In this document: in pieces, positions 22,318 through 30,020 of the stretch
Position numbering within the stretch: the stretch's first letter is position 1
Layout of the letters: each line of letters opens with the position of its first letter
DNA from: Micromonospora sp. CCTCC AA 2012012
Lineage (GTDB): Bacteria > Actinomycetota > Actinomycetes > Mycobacteriales > Micromonosporaceae
Reading direction: 5' to 3'
DNA length: 64,000 nt
NCBI RefSeq assembly: GCF_040499845.1
Contig: NZ_CP159342.1
Location: forward strand, 6,076,001 to 6,140,000
Notes under the pieces: model-generated
The model's database searches: none
Seen by the model: only the letters and a program-made list of their open reading frames with translations
Told to the model about the DNA's origin: nothing
Translations under genes and position numbers: made by a program

Positions 22318-23499
22318 TCAGCCCGAGAGGCGCCAGCGACCGCCCCGGGCGACCAGCGTGGTCAGCGCCTGCGGCATCAGTCCGGAGTGGTTGTCCGGGG
22401 TCATCCTGATCGGCCCGGAGAGGCCGTCCAGCTGCGAGGTCTCCAGGACGTCCCGGACGGCCTCGCGGTCCACCTTGCCCGCGGCTCCACCGGCGCGCAG
22501 CTCGGCGTCGGCGATGAGCTGGACCGCGTCCGCGGCGAACGAGGAGTAGCCGTTGTAGCTGCCGAAGCGGGCGGTGTAGTCCTGGAACCACTGCCGGCGG
22601 GCGGCCTTGGCCGGGGTGGTGGCGATGACGTCGTCGATCACCATGGTCTGGGTGAAGACCAGCGTGGCCCGCTCGACCGAGCGGGCCGAGCCGCCCAGGA
22701 AGAGGTCCCCGGCGGCGGACGCGTCGAAGAAGAGCGAACCGGTGAACTTCGCCTGCTGGGCGTTGGCGGCGGCCAGGGACGCCTGCTCCGGTGGGGTCCA
22801 GACGACGAGCGCGTCGGGCTTGCGGCCGACCAGCGCGCCGACCTGACTGCTCACATCCGTGTCGGTGGTCCGGACCGACTCGGCGCGCAGCAGCTTGATG
22901 CCGGTGCGGGCGAACTGGTTGCGCAGCGCCGAGAGCCCCTCCTGGCCGTACGTGTCGGCGCTGTTGAGCACCGCCACCTTGCGGATGCCGCGCCGGGTCA
23001 GTTCGTTGGTCAGGGTGGCCGCGCTGTCGGCGGCGTTGGGGGCCAGTTTGAAGACGTAGCGACGTTCGGCGACCGGCTCGGTGATGCCGCTGGCAGAGGC
23101 CAGCGCGATGGTCGGAATCCGCTTGTCGACGATGGTCCGGGCCGCGCCGACCGCGCATTCGTTGCAGCCGCCCATGATGATGGCGCTGACGTGGGAATCG
23201 TTGCTGAAATCGTTGATGTTCCGCAAGGATTCACTGGCGTCGGAGCGGTTGTCCTTCACCTTGAGCTCGATCTTCCGGCCGCCGAGCGCGCCGGAGGAGT
23301 TCAACTGCTCGACCTTCAGATCCAACGCCCGCTGGTACGCCTTCCCGATGGGCGCGGCGGCACCGGACAGTTCGAGGTCCGCGGCGATGACGATGGGACT
23401 GGTGTCCTGCTGCTCCTCGCCGAACTGGCAGCCGGTGAGCGTGGTGGCCAGTACGGCCGAGGCGAGCGCCGCGACGCTCGCGGAGCGGATGGGGCTCAA
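22318..23499 (-). CDS. branched-chain amino-acid-type ABC substrate-binding lipoprotein
   Basis: Type I periplasmic-binding protein of the LivJ/K family, 393 residues, with a lipoprotein signal (hydrophobic ALASAVLATTLTG followed by C). The ligand-binding fold shows IAADLELSGAAAPIGKAYQ at its start and MGGCNECAVGAAR, FKLAPNAADSA further on. The start is taken as TTG 23499, because a ggagg ribosome-binding site lies about 8 nt upstream and the signal peptide begins just after; the longer frame to 23673 has no site. No permease or ATPase genes accompany it, and it stands divergent to the conservon, so it could serve as a sensory ligand receptor rather than a transporter part (inference). Confidence 0.88.
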   Translation of the reverse strand: MSPIRSASVAALASAVLATTLTGCQFGEEQQDTSPIVIAADLELSGAAAPIGKAYQRALDLKVEQLNSSGALGGRKIELKVKDNRSDASESLRNINDFSNDSHVSAIIMGGCNECAVGAARTIVDKRIPTIALASASGITEPVAERRYVFKLAPNAADSAATLTNELTRRGIRKVAVLNSADTYGQEGLSALRNQFARTGIKLLRAESVRTTDTDVSSQVGALVGRKPDALVVWTPPEQASLAAANAQQAKFTGSLFFDASAAGDLFLGGSARSVERATLVFTQTMVIDDVIATTPAKAARRQWFQDYTARFGSYNGYSSFAADAVQLIADAELRAGGAAGKVDREAVRDVLETSQLDGLSGPIRMTPDNHSGLMPQALTTLVARGGRWRLSG

Positions 23500-23607
23500 C
23501 TTGGGTCCTCCAGGTGCGGCGCGGGCGGAGCCCGGACACCGCCGCTTGTCCGTCCTCAGTGGAGGAACGGGATTGGTCTGCCGTACGGTGTGCGCGAAGC
23601 CTGCAAA

Positions 23608-23636
23608 ACCTTGCCAATGCCGGGCCCTGTGGTCAA
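23608..23636 (-). promoter_or_regulatory. candidate promoter of the LivJ-type lipoprotein gene
   Basis: On the minus strand TTGACC (23631-23636) and CAAGGT (23608-23613) are separated by 17 nt. The transcript would have a leader of roughly 100 nt. The rest of the 23500-23944 gap is unusually AT-rich near 23690-23790 and contains further promoter-like hexamers (TTGACC at 23778, TATACA at 23735) on the plus strand that may serve the conservon. Confidence 0.45.
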
Positions 23637-23944
23637 GCGCGGGTGGTGGAGCTTTTCGGGACGCCCATCCCACATCGTGGGGTAACGGAATGTTTACGAA
23701 CCATCACTTTGCAGATGCGAGTGACCACTCTGGATATACATCCCCAGTTCAGGGGCGTGGAGAAAAGTAGGTATTTCTTGACCGGATCACGGGTTCCGTC
23801 CCCGCCGACCGATTCCTGCCACACCGCCGCTTCCCAAACAGGATCTTCTCTGATGAAATCGCGGCCGTGCCGCGCGTGGCGCTGGCCGCTGCACCAGGCG
23901 CGGGTCAGCGGGTCAGGCGTGGAAAGAACGACGGAGGCGATGTC

Positions 23945-26900
23945 GTGAGCGGACCTACGACCCTGCCCGAGAGCACCGGCGCGGGAGAGCGGAACCGCCG
24001 ACGGATGCCCCGGATCCGGGATGCCCGCATCCGCTCCAAGCTCGCCCTCATCCTGGTCGTCCCGGTCGCCGCCGTCATCGCACTGGCAGGTATCCGACTC
24101 GTCTCGGTCGGTGAGGACGCCTCCGACGCCACCCGGATCCGGTCCCTGACCGCGCTCTCCATCGACATCTCCGCGCTCACCCAGGACCTGCACAAGGAAC
24201 GCATGGCGGCGGCGACCTACCTGGCCCTGCCGAACCAGCGCCCGGACGACTACAACCTGCGGGTACGCCGTACCGACGAGCGGATCGCCGCGTACCGCGA
24301 CGAGCGGGGCCGGCTCAACGACCTGCCCGCGGCGGTGCGCGACCGGCTCAAGGTGATCGACGACCACCTGGCCACCCTCAACGGCACCCGCCAGGAGGTG
24401 CTCGACCGGCAGCAGATGCCGGTGGCCGAGGCCAGCCTGCGCTACGGCATCATCCTCACCGACCTGGTCGCCTACGGCGACGTCCTGGCACAGCAGCCCG
24501 GCGCGGAGAGCCTCGCGGCCGACCTGCGGGCGGTCGCCGCGTTCAGCCGGGCCAAGGCGGCCGTGGCCGAGGAGGAGGCGGTGGCGTACACCGCGCTCCT
24601 CGCCGGCCGGGTCGACGACGAACGGTTCTCCTCCTTCGTCGCCACCCTCACCGGGCAGCAGGAGGCCCTGCTCACCTTCTCCCGCTCCGCCGACCCGGAC
24701 CAGCGGGCACTGGTCGACCGCACCGTCTCCGGCGACGCGGTCACCCTCGCCGACCGGGTGGCCGGCGACATCTCCCGCTCGGTCGGTACGCGGCCGCTGG
24801 TGAGGCCGGAGGAGGCCACCGCCGCGATCGGCGCGGTCGACGACCTGATGCGGTGGGCCGAGATCCAGCTCCAGGACGGTCTCCTCGCCGACGCCGAGCA
24901 GGCCCGTACCGACGTGATCCGGCAGGCGGTCGTCGAGTCGCTGCTGGTGCTGCTCACCCTGATCATCGCGGTGACCCTCGCCGTGGTGCTGGCCCGCTCG
25001 CTCAACCACTCGCTGCGCCGGCTGCGCGAGGGCGCCCTGGCGGTGGCGAACCACGACCTGCCCGACGCGGTCGCCCGGCTGCAGAACGTCAACGCGATCG
25101 GCGACGGCGGCGTGGACGAGATCGTCCGGCAGGTCCGCGACCCGATCCGGCTCACCAACCGGGACGAGGTCGGCCAGGTGGCGGTCGCCTTCAACGTGGT
25201 GCACCGGGAGGCCGTCCGGGTCGCCGCCGAACAGGCCGCGCTGCGGACCAGCGTCTCGGCGATGTTCCTCAACCTCGCCCGGCGCAGCCAGAACCTGGTC
25301 GACCGGATGATCGGCGAGCTGGACGCGATCGAGCGCGGCGAGGAGGACCCGAAGCGCCTCGCCCAGCTCTTCGAACTCGACCACCTGGCCACCCGGATGC
25401 GTCGCAACGACGAGAACCTGCTGGTCCTGGCCGGTGCCGACTCGACCGTGCCGCGCCGCGACGACGCCCTCCTGGTGGACGTGCTGCGGGCCGCCCAGTC
25501 CGAGGTGGAGCTCTACAACCGGATCGAGTTCGGCACGGTCGACACCGACATCTCCGTCGCCGCGCACGCCGTCAACGACGTCGTCCGCCTGGTCGCCGAG
25601 CTGCTCGACAACGCGACCCGGTTCTCCCCGCCGAACACCACCGTGGTGGCCGACGGCCGCCGGATCCGCGACTACGTGCTGATCCAGGTGGAGGATCGGG
25701 GCCTCGGGCTGACCGACGAGCAGATGGACTCCCTCAACCGGCGGCTGGCCGCGCCGCCGAGCGTGGACGTGGCGGCGTTCCGGCTGATGGGTCTGGCCGT
25801 GGTGAGCCGGCTCGCCTCCCGCTACGGCATCCGGGTGGAGCTGCGTCGCAACGTCGAGGGCGGCACCGTCGCCCAGGTGACCCTGCCGAACTCCACCGTG
25901 GTCCTGCCGGCGGGTCGGGGCCGCGACCAGGCCTCGCTGACCCGGCCGCGGCAGCCGGCGGCCGTCGAGCAGACGCCGCTGACCCCGCTCGGCCAGTCCG
26001 ACCCGCTGGTCGGCGCCGGTCGTACCGCGACGCTGACCGAGCAGTGGCGCAGCGCGGCACCGGCGGCGCCCGCCCCGTGGCAGGCCCCGGCCGAGCCGCG
26101 GGAGACCGCCCCGGCGGTGCAGTTCGGCGGCACCGACGCGCTGCCCCCGCTGCCGGTCGCCCCGGTCTCCGCGCCGCCGGTTCCCGCGCAGCCCGCCTTC
26201 GCCGACAACGGCGGGGTCTCGGTGGGCACGCCCACCGTCGCGTACTCCACCCTGCCGCCGCTGCCCAAGCGGACCCCCGGCAGCGCCGACGCCCCCGCCC
26301 CGATGACGTCCGCCTTCGCGGCCGCCGCACCGTCGGCTGCCGCACCGTCGGCTGCCGCACCGTCGGCCGCCGCGGCGCCCGCCGCCCCGGTGCTCCCGGT
26401 CGGCCCGGTGGCCGGTGCGACCGCCGCCGCCAGCCCGCCGAGCGTGCCCGTGGCGCCGGCCGCCCCGGTCCTGGCCCGGCCGGCCCTCCCGGCCGAGGCG
26501 CCGATCTTCCGGGAGATGGAAGCGGTCTGGTTCCGCTCGCACGGCGACGACGCGACGGCCATCTTCACCCGTCCCGACTTCGACCAGCCGCCGGCCGCGG
26601 CGGCACCGCAGCCGGCCGCCGCGCCCGCACCGCAGCCGGTCGCGACCCCGGCCCGGCCGCCGCTGGCCACCCGGACCCCGGGCGCCCAGGCGGACGGCGG
26701 CGGGACCACCCAGCCGCCACCGCCGTCGTACACTCCGCCGTCGGCGTCGCCCGCCGCCCCCGTACCCCCGCCCGTGACGCCCGTGTCGGCGCCGCCGGCG
26801 GTGGATCCGGAGGCCTGGCGGACGGCGGCCGACGAGGGGTGGAACCGGGCGTCGAAGGCCGCCGAGCCGGCGACCGCCGGGACCACCCGCTCCGGGCTGC

Positions 26901-27085
26901 CGAAGCGGGTGCCGCAGGCGCAGCTCGTGCCCGGCGGCATCGAACCGAAGGGCGGCCGGGACCGCAGCCGGCGCACCCCGGACGAAGTACGCGGCCTGCT
27001 CTCCGCCTACCACCGCGGTGTGCAGCGCGGCAGGACGGCCGGCGCGGACCTGAACAGCACCTCGACCAAGGAGACGAACCGATGA
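23945..27085 (+). CDS. cvnA: conservon sensor histidine kinase-like protein (CvnA)
   Basis: Membrane sensor of a conservon. Order of parts in 1046 residues: first transmembrane helix (about 33-53), extracytoplasmic nitrate/nitrite-sensor-like (NIT) helical domain (about 60-320), second helix (VVESLLVLLTLIIAVTLAVV), HAMP-like linker, dimerisation region with NLARRSQNLVDRM and LDHLATRMRR, then a HATPase domain with N-box ELLDNATRFSPP and G-box DRGLGL. The final ~370 residues are Pro/Ala-rich and hold a 15-bp triplicated repeat (26325-26369). GTG 23945 is chosen for the cggagg site 7 nt upstream. ATGA overlap links it to cvnB. In Streptomyces such kinases signal through the partner roadblock and GTPase proteins without a response regulator. 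Confidence 0.93.
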   Translation: MSGPTTLPESTGAGERNRRRMPRIRDARIRSKLALILVVPVAAVIALAGIRLVSVGEDASDATRIRSLTALSIDISALTQDLHKERMAAATYLALPNQRPDDYNLRVRRTDERIAAYRDERGRLNDLPAAVRDRLKVIDDHLATLNGTRQEVLDRQQMPVAEASLRYGIILTDLVAYGDVLAQQPGAESLAADLRAVAAFSRAKAAVAEEEAVAYTALLAGRVDDERFSSFVATLTGQQEALLTFSRSADPDQRALVDRTVSGDAVTLADRVAGDISRSVGTRPLVRPEEATAAIGAVDDLMRWAEIQLQDGLLADAEQARTDVIRQAVVESLLVLLTLIIAVTLAVVLARSLNHSLRRLREGALAVANHDLPDAVARLQNVNAIGDGGVDEIVRQVRDPIRLTNRDEVGQVAVAFNVVHREAVRVAAEQAALRTSVSAMFLNLARRSQNLVDRMIGELDAIERGEEDPKRLAQLFELDHLATRMRRNDENLLVLAGADSTVPRRDDALLVDVLRAAQSEVELYNRIEFGTVDTDISVAAHAVNDVVRLVAELLDNATRFSPPNTTVVADGRRIRDYVLIQVEDRGLGLTDEQMDSLNRRLAAPPSVDVAAFRLMGLAVVSRLASRYGIRVELRRNVEGGTVAQVTLPNSTVVLPAGRGRDQASLTRPRQPAAVEQTPLTPLGQSDPLVGAGRTATLTEQWRSAAPAAPAPWQAPAEPRETAPAVQFGGTDALPPLPVAPVSAPPVPAQPAFADNGGVSVGTPTVAYSTLPPLPKRTPGSADAPAPMTSAFAAAAPSAAAPSAAAPSAAAAPAAPVLPVGPVAGATAAASPPSVPVAPAAPVLARPALPAEAPIFREMEAVWFRSHGDDATAIFTRPDFDQPPAAAAPQPAAAPAPQPVATPARPPLATRTPGAQADGGGTTQPPPPSYTPPSASPAAPVPPPVTPVSAPPAVDPEAWRTAADEGWNRASKAAEPATAGTTRSGLPKRVPQAQLVPGGIEPKGGRDRSRRTPDEVRGLLSAYHRGVQRGRTAGADLNSTSTKETNR
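26325..26369 (+). repeat. 15-bp tandem repeat, three copies, inside cvnA
   Basis: Three units at 26325-26339, 26340-26354 and 26355-26369 (consensus CCGCACCGTCGGCTG, the last with one change) encode repeated Ala-Pro-Ser-Ala. The repeat is in frame in the disordered linker, so copy-number changes would keep the frame. Confidence 0.85.
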
Positions 27086-27489
27086 ACAGGCCAGCGGCCA
27101 TGCAGGACATGGGTTGGCTGCTCACCAACTTCGCCGACAGCGTGGCGGGCATCGCCCACGTGGTGGCGGTGTCGGCGGACGGGCTGCTGCTCGCGTCCTC
27201 GCGGGACCTGCCCGGGGACCGGGCCGACCAGCTCGCCGCCATCACCTCCGGCGTGGTGAGCCTGACCGAGGGTGCCGCGCGGATGTTCAGCGCGGGCGGG
27301 GTGCTCCAGACGGTGATCGAGATGGACAGCGGCTACCTGTTCCTCATGTCGATCAGTGACGGCTCCTCGATGGCGGTGCTCGCCGCGCGCAGCTGTGACG
27401 TGGGCCAGGTCGGCTACGAGATGGCGCTGCTGGTGGAGCGGGTCGGCGCGGCCCTGGTCCCGCTGCCCCGGGACGCCGTCCGGTCCTGA
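27082..27489 (+). CDS. cvnB: roadblock/LC7-domain protein (CvnB)
   Basis: A 135-residue roadblock/LC7 protein, the family that acts as GTPase regulator or scaffold (MglB-like). Visible features are GIAHVVAVSADGLLLASS, the AAITSGVVSLTEGAARMF helix, and the closing VLAARSCDVGQVGYEMALLV. ATG 27082 overlaps the cvnA stop. It precedes the DUF742 gene by 68 nt. In the conservon model it bridges the sensor kinase and the GTPase CvnD at the membrane. Confidence 0.95.
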   Translation: MNRPAAMQDMGWLLTNFADSVAGIAHVVAVSADGLLLASSRDLPGDRADQLAAITSGVVSLTEGAARMFSAGGVLQTVIEMDSGYLFLMSISDGSSMAVLAARSCDVGQVGYEMALLVERVGAALVPLPRDAVRS

Positions 27490-27557
27490 CCACGCACGTC
27501 ACAGGGGAAAGGTGATCCGGAGCCGACCCGGCTCCGTACGGAGGGAGGTGATCGCGA

Positions 27558-27920
27558 ATGGACCAACGGCGGGACCCGCGCGGCGCGCTGGTGCGACCGT
27601 ACGCGGTCACCCGTGGCCGCACCGAGCCCCTCCAGGACATCGCCCTGGAAGCGGTGCTGTCGTGCACTCCCACCCAGGTCGCCGAGTCCCGCTTCGCCGG
27701 GCACGACAAGTACCGCATCGCCACGGTCTGCGAAGGCCGGGCACAGTCGCTGGCGGAGATCGCCGCGTACACCCGGATGCCGCTCGGCGTCACCCGGGTA
27801 CTGGTCGCCGACCTGGTGGCCGAGGGCCTGCTGACGCTACACACTGCCGCTCCCGCTGAGGGGTTCGAGGAGCGGATGAACCTGCTTGGAAGGGTGCTAA
27901 GTGGACTTCGCGAACTATGA
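27558..27920 (+). CDS. cvnC: DUF742 protein (CvnC)
   Basis: A 120-residue DUF742 protein with a predicted winged-helix-like core. Motifs: LVRPYAVTRGRTEP at the N-terminus, the IATVCEGRAQSLAEIAAYTRMPLGVTRVLVADL helix-turn-helix-like stretch, and a C-terminal LLGRVLSGLREL. ATG 27558 has an excellent ggaggtgatc ribosome-binding site 5 nt upstream. Its last 20 nt overlap cvnD, indicating coupled translation. DUF742 proteins are found almost only in conservons; their molecular role is still poorly defined. Confidence 0.95.
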   Translation: MDQRRDPRGALVRPYAVTRGRTEPLQDIALEAVLSCTPTQVAESRFAGHDKYRIATVCEGRAQSLAEIAAYTRMPLGVTRVLVADLVAEGLLTLHTAAPAEGFEERMNLLGRVLSGLREL

Positions 27921-28524
27921 CCCCGCCGGGGCACGCCGCAGCCGGGAGATCATCTCCGCGAAGATCGTCGTCGCGGGTGGCTTCGGCGTGGGCAAGACGA
28001 CCCTGGTCGGTGCGATCTCCGAGATCACACCGTTGACCACCGAGGCGTTGATGACCGCCGCCGGCGTCGGCATCGACGACCCGTCCAAGGTGCCGGGCAA
28101 GGAGACCACCACGGTCGCCATGGACTTCGGCCGGATCACCATGGCGCAGGACCTGATCCTGTACCTGTTCGGCACGCCGGGCCAGACCCGCTTCTGGTTC
28201 ATGTGGGACGAGATCATCCGGGGTGCGGTGGGCGCGGCCGTGCTGGTCGACACCCGGCGGATCACCGACGCCTTCGCACCGCTGGACTACTTCGAGAACC
28301 GCAACCTGCCGTACGTGGTGGCGCTGAACCGGTTCGACGGTGCCCCGCAGTACGAGCTGGAGGAGGTCCGCGAGGCGCTCGCCATCTCGCGCGACGTGCC
28401 GCTGGTGCAGTGCGACGCCCGACACCGGGACTCGGTCAAGCAGGTGCTGGTGACGGTCGTCGAGCACGCCATGCTGCGCCTCCAGGCGGAGCACGGCCGG
28501 GGCTACCCGGCCCCCGTCGGCTGA
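27901..28524 (+). CDS. cvnD: conservon small GTPase (CvnD)
   Basis: Ras-like P-loop GTPase of 207 residues related to MglA/SRPRB-type bacterial GTPases. G1 is GGFGVGKTT, the switch II/G3 region is LFGTPGQTRFWFMWDEI (with Gly-Gln as in active GTPases), and G4 is ALNRFD (NKxD variant with Arg). GTG 27901 overlaps the end of cvnC by 20 nt. It ends the conservon and is followed by a 14-bp terminator hairpin (28543-28583). No cytochrome P450 gene follows, unlike some Streptomyces conservons. Confidence 0.94.
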   Translation: MDFANYDPAGARRSREIISAKIVVAGGFGVGKTTLVGAISEITPLTTEALMTAAGVGIDDPSKVPGKETTTVAMDFGRITMAQDLILYLFGTPGQTRFWFMWDEIIRGAVGAAVLVDTRRITDAFAPLDYFENRNLPYVVALNRFDGAPQYELEEVREALAISRDVPLVQCDARHRDSVKQVLVTVVEHAMLRLQAEHGRGYPAPVG

Positions 28525-28542
28525 GCCGGCGACCCGGCTCCC

Positions 28543-28583
28543 GGACGGGCCCCTTCGCCACCCCGGTGGGAAGGGGCCCGTCC
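28543..28583. terminator. bidirectional terminator after cvnD
   Basis: A perfect 14-bp stem (arms 28543-28556 and 28570-28583) with a 13-nt loop ends just before the stop codon (28585) of the convergent HemD-regulator gene, and can end transcripts from both sides. Confidence 0.85.
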
Positions 28584-28584
28584 G

Positions 28585-29673
28585 TCAGTCGACCCGGAGC
28601 CGGTAGCCGCGCTTGACGACGGTCTGCACCACCCGGGGGGCCCGCAACCCCACCCGGAGCCGGGCCACCGCCATCTCCACCGCGTGTTCGTCAGCGCCGC
28701 GCGGCAGCGTACGCAGCAGCGCGGTCCGGGACAGCACCCGACCGGGGGTGGCGGCGAGCGCCCGCAGCACCGCCATCGGCGCGGGGGCGAGCGGACGCAG
28801 TTCCCCGTCGACCACGGCGGCGTGCCCGCGCAGGGTCAGCAGGTGCCCGGCCGCCTTGACGGTGACCGTGCGGCGGGGCAGCTCGTCGACGATCTGCCGG
28901 ACCAGGGCGCCGAGCCGGGCCCGGGCGGGGGCGCTGACCGGCACCCCGCGCCGGACCAGGGGTTCCGCGGTGACCGCGCCGACGCAGCTGGCCAGCACGT
29001 CCCCGCGCAGCGCCGCCAGCACCGTCTCGGTACGGTCCCCGGCCGCCCGCAGCAGCGCCTCGGCGGCCGGCGCGGAGGTGAACGTCACCGCGTCCACCAG
29101 CCGCCCGGCGACCAGGTCGATCAGCCGGTGCAGCGGGGCCGGATCGGTCGGCGGGGCCCACCGGTAGACGGGCACCTCGATCACCGTCGCCCCGGCCGCC
29201 TCCAGCGCCTCGGTGCACTCCGGCTGCCGGTCGCCGTGCAGCTGCATGGCGACGACCTGCCCGGCCACTCCGCGCCGGCACAGGTGGGCGATCACCTCCT
29301 CGCAGCTCTCCGAGTCGGGCGACCACTGGTCGTGCAGCCCGGCGGCCCGGATCGCGCCGCGCGCCTTGGGGCCACGGGCCACCACGTACGACCGGCCGAG
29401 CACCGACCGGAGCGGCTCGGCGAGCCCCCAGCCCTCGGCCGCCTCCAGCCAGCCGCGCATCCCGATGCCGGTGTTCGCCATCAGCACGTCCGGCGGCCGG
29501 TCCAGGCAGGCCCGGGTGGCCTCGCGCAGGTCGGTGTCGTCGGCCAGCGGCACGATCCGCAGGGCGGGGGCGAGCACCACCCGGGCGCCGCGCCGCTGGA
29601 GCAGCGCGGCCAGCTCGTCGCGGCGCCGGTCGGCGGTCACCCCGATCGTGAAGCCCGCCAGTTCGTCCGCCAT
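28585..29673 (-). CDS. uroporphyrinogen-III synthase / winged-helix regulator fusion
   Basis: Two-domain protein of 362 residues. The N-terminal ~260 residues are a HemD (uroporphyrinogen-III synthase) fold: FTIGVTADRRRDELAALL, VLMANTGIGMRGWLE, VMEVPVYRW-like EVPVYRWAPP, and VTFTSAPAAEALL. The C-terminal ~95 residues are an OmpR/PhoB-type DNA-binding domain (LRPLAPAPMAVLRALAATPGRVLSRTALLRTL, then HAVEMAVARLR, VVQTVVKRGYRL). Such fusions accompany nitrite reductase genes in actinobacteria (for example near nirBD/narK3 in mycobacteria). ATG 29673 has a clear aggag site. It is the last gene of the nas-nir operon and may sense a tetrapyrrole linked to siroheme supply (inference). Confidence 0.92.
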   Translation of the reverse strand: MADELAGFTIGVTADRRRDELAALLQRRGARVVLAPALRIVPLADDTDLREATRACLDRPPDVLMANTGIGMRGWLEAAEGWGLAEPLRSVLGRSYVVARGPKARGAIRAAGLHDQWSPDSESCEEVIAHLCRRGVAGQVVAMQLHGDRQPECTEALEAAGATVIEVPVYRWAPPTDPAPLHRLIDLVAGRLVDAVTFTSAPAAEALLRAAGDRTETVLAALRGDVLASCVGAVTAEPLVRRGVPVSAPARARLGALVRQIVDELPRRTVTVKAAGHLLTLRGHAAVVDGELRPLAPAPMAVLRALAATPGRVLSRTALLRTLPRGADEHAVEMAVARLRVGLRAPRVVQTVVKRGYRLRVD

Positions 29674-30020
29674 CACTCCTCCTGTCGCAGCCGCACCTCG
29701 ACCACCCCGTCCCGGCAGCGGACCTCGTGCCGGCGCAGCAGCACGCCGGAGAGGTCCAGGCAGCGCCCGGTCCGCAGGTCGTAGACCTGCTTGTGCAGCG
29801 GGGACGCGAGCGTGGGCACGCCGGCCCGGCTGCCGACGATGCCGCGGGACATCACGTACGCGCCGCCGACCGGGTCGAGGTTGTCCACCGCGTACAGCTC
29901 GCCGCCGGTGCGGAAGAGGGCCACCTGCACGCCGTCGACCAGCGCGGCGACGCCCCGGTCGGGGTCCAGCCGGTCCAGCCGGCAGACCGGCGTCCAGGTG
30001 AGGGTGTCGAGGGTGATCAT
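29673..30020 (-). CDS. nirD: nitrite reductase [NAD(P)H] small subunit
   Basis: Small subunit of assimilatory NAD(P)H nitrite reductase, which reduces nitrite to ammonium with NirB. The 115-residue Rieske-like fold includes VCRLDRLDPDRGVAALVDG, VDNLDPVGGAYVMSRG and LASPLHKQVYDLRTGRCLD. The Rieske cluster cysteine-histidine pairs are not conserved, as is normal for NirD. ATG 30020 overlaps the nirB stop (ATGA) and its stop touches the start of the regulator gene (TGATG), so translation is tightly coupled. Confidence 0.95.
   Translation of the reverse strand: MITLDTLTWTPVCRLDRLDPDRGVAALVDGVQVALFRTGGELYAVDNLDPVGGAYVMSRGIVGSRAGVPTLASPLHKQVYDLRTGRCLDLSGVLLRRHEVRCRDGVVEVRLRQEE

Noticed and set aside
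23633..27013. 1126-codon minus-strand frame antisense to cvnA
   Set aside because: His/Arg/Gly-rich composition typical of a shadow frame; the plus-strand kinase motifs are decisive.
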